Assembly (NCBI GenBank): GCA_964599695.1
Contig: CAZRGP010000011.1
Coordinates: 1 to 51,534, forward strand
Direction of reading: 5' to 3'
DNA from: RUG11783 sp964599695
GTDB lineage: Bacteria; Bacillota; Clostridia; Oscillospirales; Ruminococcaceae
DNA length: 51,534 nt
Shown here: positions 48,931-51,534 of the stretch, piece after piece
Numbering within the stretch: position 1 is the stretch's first letter
How the letters are laid out: every line of letters begins with the position of its first letter
Notes under the pieces: model-generated
Databases searched by the model: none
What the model saw: only the letters and a program-made list of their open reading frames with translations
Told to the model about the DNA's origin: nothing
Program-made: the position numbers and the translations under genes

Positions 48931-50151
48931 ATGGAAAAGCGGAAAAATGGCAGAAGGAACATGCTGGTCGTCGTGATACTGGGTGTTCTCGGGCAGATCG
49001 CATGGGGATTGGAAAACTCCTGGTTCAACACCTATACCTATTACGCGATCACCACCGAGACCTGGCCGATCGCTCTTATGAACGGGGCGAGCGCTGTCGT
49101 GGCGACTCTGACCACTTTCCTGGTCGGGATCTATTCAGACCGTGTGGGAAAGAGAAAACCCTTCATTCGTTACGGATATGTTATATGGGGATTCTTCACC
49201 GCTGCTATCCTGCTGGGTGAATGGATGCCGAACAAAGTGGCGGCAGCTCTCACCGTTGTCGTTATCGACTGCGTCATGACCTTCTTCGGATCGACGGCAT
49301 ATGACGCGTGCTACAACGCCTGGACAACGGACATCTCGGACGAGACGAACCGAGGCAAGATCACTGCGGTTGTCCAGATCGCTCCTCTGGTATCCGGGGT
49401 CATTCTCGCCGGAGCAGGCGCAATCATCGATATGTTCGGATATCACGTCTTTTTCCTTTCGATAGGAGCCATCGTTTCCCTCGTCGGGCTGATCGTCGGT
49501 GGATGGATCACGGAAGGGAAGGATCTGAGACCGGATACTTCCCGCACCGGAAATCCCTTTGGGGATATTTTTGCCGCGTTCGGCAGGGACTCACGGCGTG
49601 ACAACAGGGAGCTCTTCCGGATCCTGACATCTTTTTGTATCCTGGCCACCGGTTTTCAGGTCAGCTATGCGTACGAGATGATCTATGCCAACAATTATCT
49701 GGGCGTATCAAAGACTTTTGCGACGCTGCTTACAGCCGGGGCATTGCCATTCATCGTGGCGGCAAGTTTTATTGGCGGAAGGCTGGTCGATACCGGAAAA
49801 GGGAGGACGGGACTCCTTGTAGCACCGTGCCTTTTCTTTGTCGGAAGCATCCTTCACGGAATCTCAAGGAACATCGTGGTCGTGATCGTTGCGCGTGTAT
49901 TCCTTTATGTAGGATATTTTCTTATGACGGTGACAGCCACCGCCTTGTTCAAGAACCTTACACCCGAAGACTCCAGGGGAAGATTTGAGGGGGTAAGGAT
50001 GGTCTTTGTCGTTCTTCTGCCGATGATCATCGGTCCGCAGATCGGCTCGTTTCTTATTGAACAGTATGATATTGCTCCGATCCTGTACTACGTGACAGGT
50101 ATCGTCGGGATGTTCTCCTACGTCCCGCTGTTTTCTCAAAATAATAAATGA
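48931..50151 (+). CDS. MFS transporter of the sugar/cation symporter type
   Basis: 406 residues with about 12 membrane helices. N-terminal VVVILGVLGQIAWGLENSWF, then GIYSDRVGKRKPFIRYGYVI as the loop 2-3 motif of MFS proteins, and DISDETNRGKITAVVQI as the loop 4-5 region typical of GPH/MelB-like relatives. Further helices end at GIVGMFSYVPLFS. The substrate is unknown. It starts two bases after the radical SAM gene (AAGGAGG lies in that gene's end) and its stop overlaps an ATG of the next frame, so the three genes form an operon. Confidence 0.92.
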   Translation: MEKRKNGRRNMLVVVILGVLGQIAWGLENSWFNTYTYYAITTETWPIALMNGASAVVATLTTFLVGIYSDRVGKRKPFIRYGYVIWGFFTAAILLGEWMPNKVAAALTVVVIDCVMTFFGSTAYDACYNAWTTDISDETNRGKITAVVQIAPLVSGVILAGAGAIIDMFGYHVFFLSIGAIVSLVGLIVGGWITEGKDLRPDTSRTGNPFGDIFAAFGRDSRRDNRELFRILTSFCILATGFQVSYAYEMIYANNYLGVSKTFATLLTAGALPFIVAASFIGGRLVDTGKGRTGLLVAPCLFFVGSILHGISRNIVVVIVARVFLYVGYFLMTVTATALFKNLTPEDSRGRFEGVRMVFVVLLPMIIGPQIGSFLIEQYDIAPILYYVTGIVGMFSYVPLFSQNNK

Positions 50152-50162
50152 GAGGTTGTAGA

Positions 50163-51362
50163 GTGAAAGGGAAAGATTTATCACGATATCTGCTTCTGAC
50201 GCTGATCTGTATTGTTTTACTGGCAGCGGCAAGTTTTATTGCGACGCGAAATGCAATGCTCTTCAAGAGTCAGACAGGTTACGCTATGTCTACCTATCTG
50301 GTGAAAGTTACGAAGGTTATCGATGTCTCTACCATAGAGAGTCCCTACGCGGGCACTTTATCGAGTTCCATGACGGACATCCTTTTTGAGGGGGAAGTTC
50401 TCTACGGAGAGAAAAAGGGGGAGGCTCTTCAGGCGCTCCAGTCCTTTGATGGGATGATCTCTCACGGCAACTATGGGGTGGAAGAAGGTGACATGATCTT
50501 CGTTTCCGACGTGGGGCAGGGGGCCTGCATTGCCGGGAATTATTTCCGTCTGAAGTGGATCGCTGTGCTGTTTGCCGTCGTGGTGGCATTTCTTATACTT
50601 TTCGCGGGGCTTAAAGGTGTAGCCACGACGCTCGCTCTCGGTTTTACGGTGGCGTCGGTCTTTCTGGTCTTTGTCCCTGCGATCCTTTCCGGCTATAACG
50701 TATATCTGTGGACAGTATTTATCTGTCTGTTCTCTGTAGTGATCACTCCTCTTTATGTCGGCGGCTTCAACAGAAAGGCGCTTTCCTCCATGTTTGGGAG
50801 CATTAGCGGTATTGCGCTTGCAGCGGTTCTTTCCCTGTTCATGAATTCCCTCATGAAGATCACCGGGTTCGCTTCCGAAGAAGACATGTATGTCGTGGCA
50901 CTTCTGGGAGAGCCCATCGATATGCGGGCTATCGTTTTCGCTGCGACTCTGATCGGAGCTTTGGGTTCGACGCTTGACGTGTCCATGTCCGTGGCGACAT
51001 CTGTCTGGGAACTGGCGAGGGAGGACCGAAGCGCAGGTTTCGGGAAACTGCTGTCCGCGGGATTCCATATAGGAAGGGATATACTGGGGACACAGGTGAG
51101 TACGCTTATCCTTGCGTATATCGGTTCCAGCCTTTCTACAGTCCTGCTGCTGTTTGCTTACCAGTCATCCGTTCTGGATCTTCTGAACCTCGAGGTGGTG
51201 ATTCTCCAGCTTCTGGATATGCTCATCGGTGCCTCAACGATCCTTCTGACGATACCGTTCACTGCACTTATCAGTGCGCTCATGTTTAGGGCGGAAAGCA
51301 GTTCTGAGACGCCGCGAGAGGCAGATGAAGGAGCGGGAGGTAAGGTGATATTCAGAGCATAA
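50163..51362 (+). CDS. YibE/F-family membrane protein
   Basis: 399 residues. A signal-anchor (YLLLTLICIVLLAAASFIAT), a ~110-residue extracytoplasmic region, then about seven helices: IAVLFAVVVAFLILFAGLKG, ALGFTVASVFLVFVPAILSG, and others, with ALLGEPIDMRAIVFAATLIG followed by ALGSTLDVSMSVATSVWEL, the conserved core of the YibE/F family. Its role is unknown; Lactococcus YibE/F relatives have been linked to genes for membrane proteins. An ATG at 50148 overlaps the MFS stop (ATGA) but has no site. The GTG at 50163 has GAGG seven bases before it and is preferred. Confidence 0.9.
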   Translation: MKGKDLSRYLLLTLICIVLLAAASFIATRNAMLFKSQTGYAMSTYLVKVTKVIDVSTIESPYAGTLSSSMTDILFEGEVLYGEKKGEALQALQSFDGMISHGNYGVEEGDMIFVSDVGQGACIAGNYFRLKWIAVLFAVVVAFLILFAGLKGVATTLALGFTVASVFLVFVPAILSGYNVYLWTVFICLFSVVITPLYVGGFNRKALSSMFGSISGIALAAVLSLFMNSLMKITGFASEEDMYVVALLGEPIDMRAIVFAATLIGALGSTLDVSMSVATSVWELAREDRSAGFGKLLSAGFHIGRDILGTQVSTLILAYIGSSLSTVLLLFAYQSSVLDLLNLEVVILQLLDMLIGASTILLTIPFTALISALMFRAESSSETPREADEGAGGKVIFRA

Positions 51363-51427
51363 AAAAGGAAGTTTGGGACACGCTAGGCACCGTAATAAGT
51401 TTAACAAAAAAACTTTCGGAAAAAGTG

Positions 51428-51456
51428 TTGACACGCCTATAGGGTGCTGATATAAT
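51428..51456 (+). promoter_or_regulatory. Consensus rRNA operon promoter
   Basis: TTGACA (51428-51433) and TATAAT (51451-51456) are perfect and separated by exactly 17 bases. An A-rich tract upstream (51394-51425) looks like an UP element. Confidence 0.9.
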
Positions 51457-51462
51457 CTGTCG

Positions 51463-51534
51463 TGCGCCCCAAAAAGGGCAACAAACCTTGGACCTTGAAA
51501 ATTAAACAATATCACGAAAGTGCAAAACCCTTGT
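51463..51534 (+). other. Start of a pre-16S rRNA leader (window edge)
   Basis: Downstream of the promoter are a small GCCC/GGGC hairpin and ACCTTGAAAATTAAACAATA, a string typical of clostridial rRNA leaders before 16S rRNA. The 16S gene itself lies beyond the window. Confidence 0.75.

Noticed and set aside
1..51534. CRISPR array or tandem-repeat locus
   Set aside because: I saw no regularly spaced repeats with unique spacers anywhere in the window.

Overview
The window looks like a chromosomal segment of a GC-rich anaerobic member of the Clostridia (Firmicutes). Support: strong GGAGG-type ribosome binding sites before almost every gene, sigma-A promoters with 17-bp spacers, U-tailed terminators with TTCG or GCAA loops, a single-chain pyruvate phosphate dikinase, the glmU-prs pair, a FemAB-type cell-wall enzyme, a purine riboswitch, a corrinoid methyltransferase cluster with its reductive activator, and an rRNA-operon promoter at the right edge. 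The species cannot be named from sequence alone.

Layout. 0-16.4 kb is mostly housekeeping: a WYL regulator coupled to a membrane protein, an orphan membrane protein, ppdK, a C-terminally truncated GlmU with prs, a FemAB-like transferase, a PlsC-like acyltransferase with a zinc-ribbon tail, upp, a glycoside hydrolase 2 operon and a large GT-C-like membrane protein. At 16.45 kb a tRNA-Arg(CCG) anchors a decayed, AT-richer integrative element (16.5-19.1 kb): arm-site-like repeats, an orphan ORF head joined to a RecD2 helicase tail, a DUF4143 AAA ATPase and an integrase catalytic fragment. A run of secreted proteins follows (19.1-22.7 kb: three lipoproteins and an anchored transglutaminase-like protein), then a paralogue of the 2.2 kb membrane protein.

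24-30 kb holds a PLP-dependent sulfur-amino-acid enzyme with a strong promoter, a divergent unknown gene behind a perfect 14-bp palindrome, two adjacent unknown proteins transcribed together, a DUF1349 protein and a TfoX-N protein. 30.2-36.1 kb is a divergent corrinoid methyl-transfer cluster: DUF2284 protein and a methyltransferase fused to its own corrinoid domain on one side; RACo-like activator, homocysteine methyltransferase-like protein and a cyclase-family hydrolase on the other. A plausible flow is methyl donor to corrinoid to a thiol acceptor, with RACo rescuing Co(II); donor and acceptor are not identifiable here.

36.3-38.8 kb has three small cytosolic proteins (MoaF-like, LURP-one-like, YjbR fused to a PUA/EVE-like domain). 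38.9-44.1 kb is a complete BMP-type nucleoside ABC importer transcribed leftward from a sigma-A promoter through a guanine-class purine riboswitch. 44.2-51.4 kb has a frameshifted tyrosine-phosphatase-like gene, an S10 carboxypeptidase-like protein, an Fe-S aldo/keto reductase, a YtqA-type radical SAM protein, an MFS transporter and a YibE/F-family membrane protein. The window closes on an rrn promoter and pre-16S leader.

Most novel candidates: the corrinoid cluster with its unusual fused methyltransferase, the unknown gene pair at 26.5-29.0 kb, the truncated GlmU, and the tRNA-Arg-anchored wreck of an integrative element.
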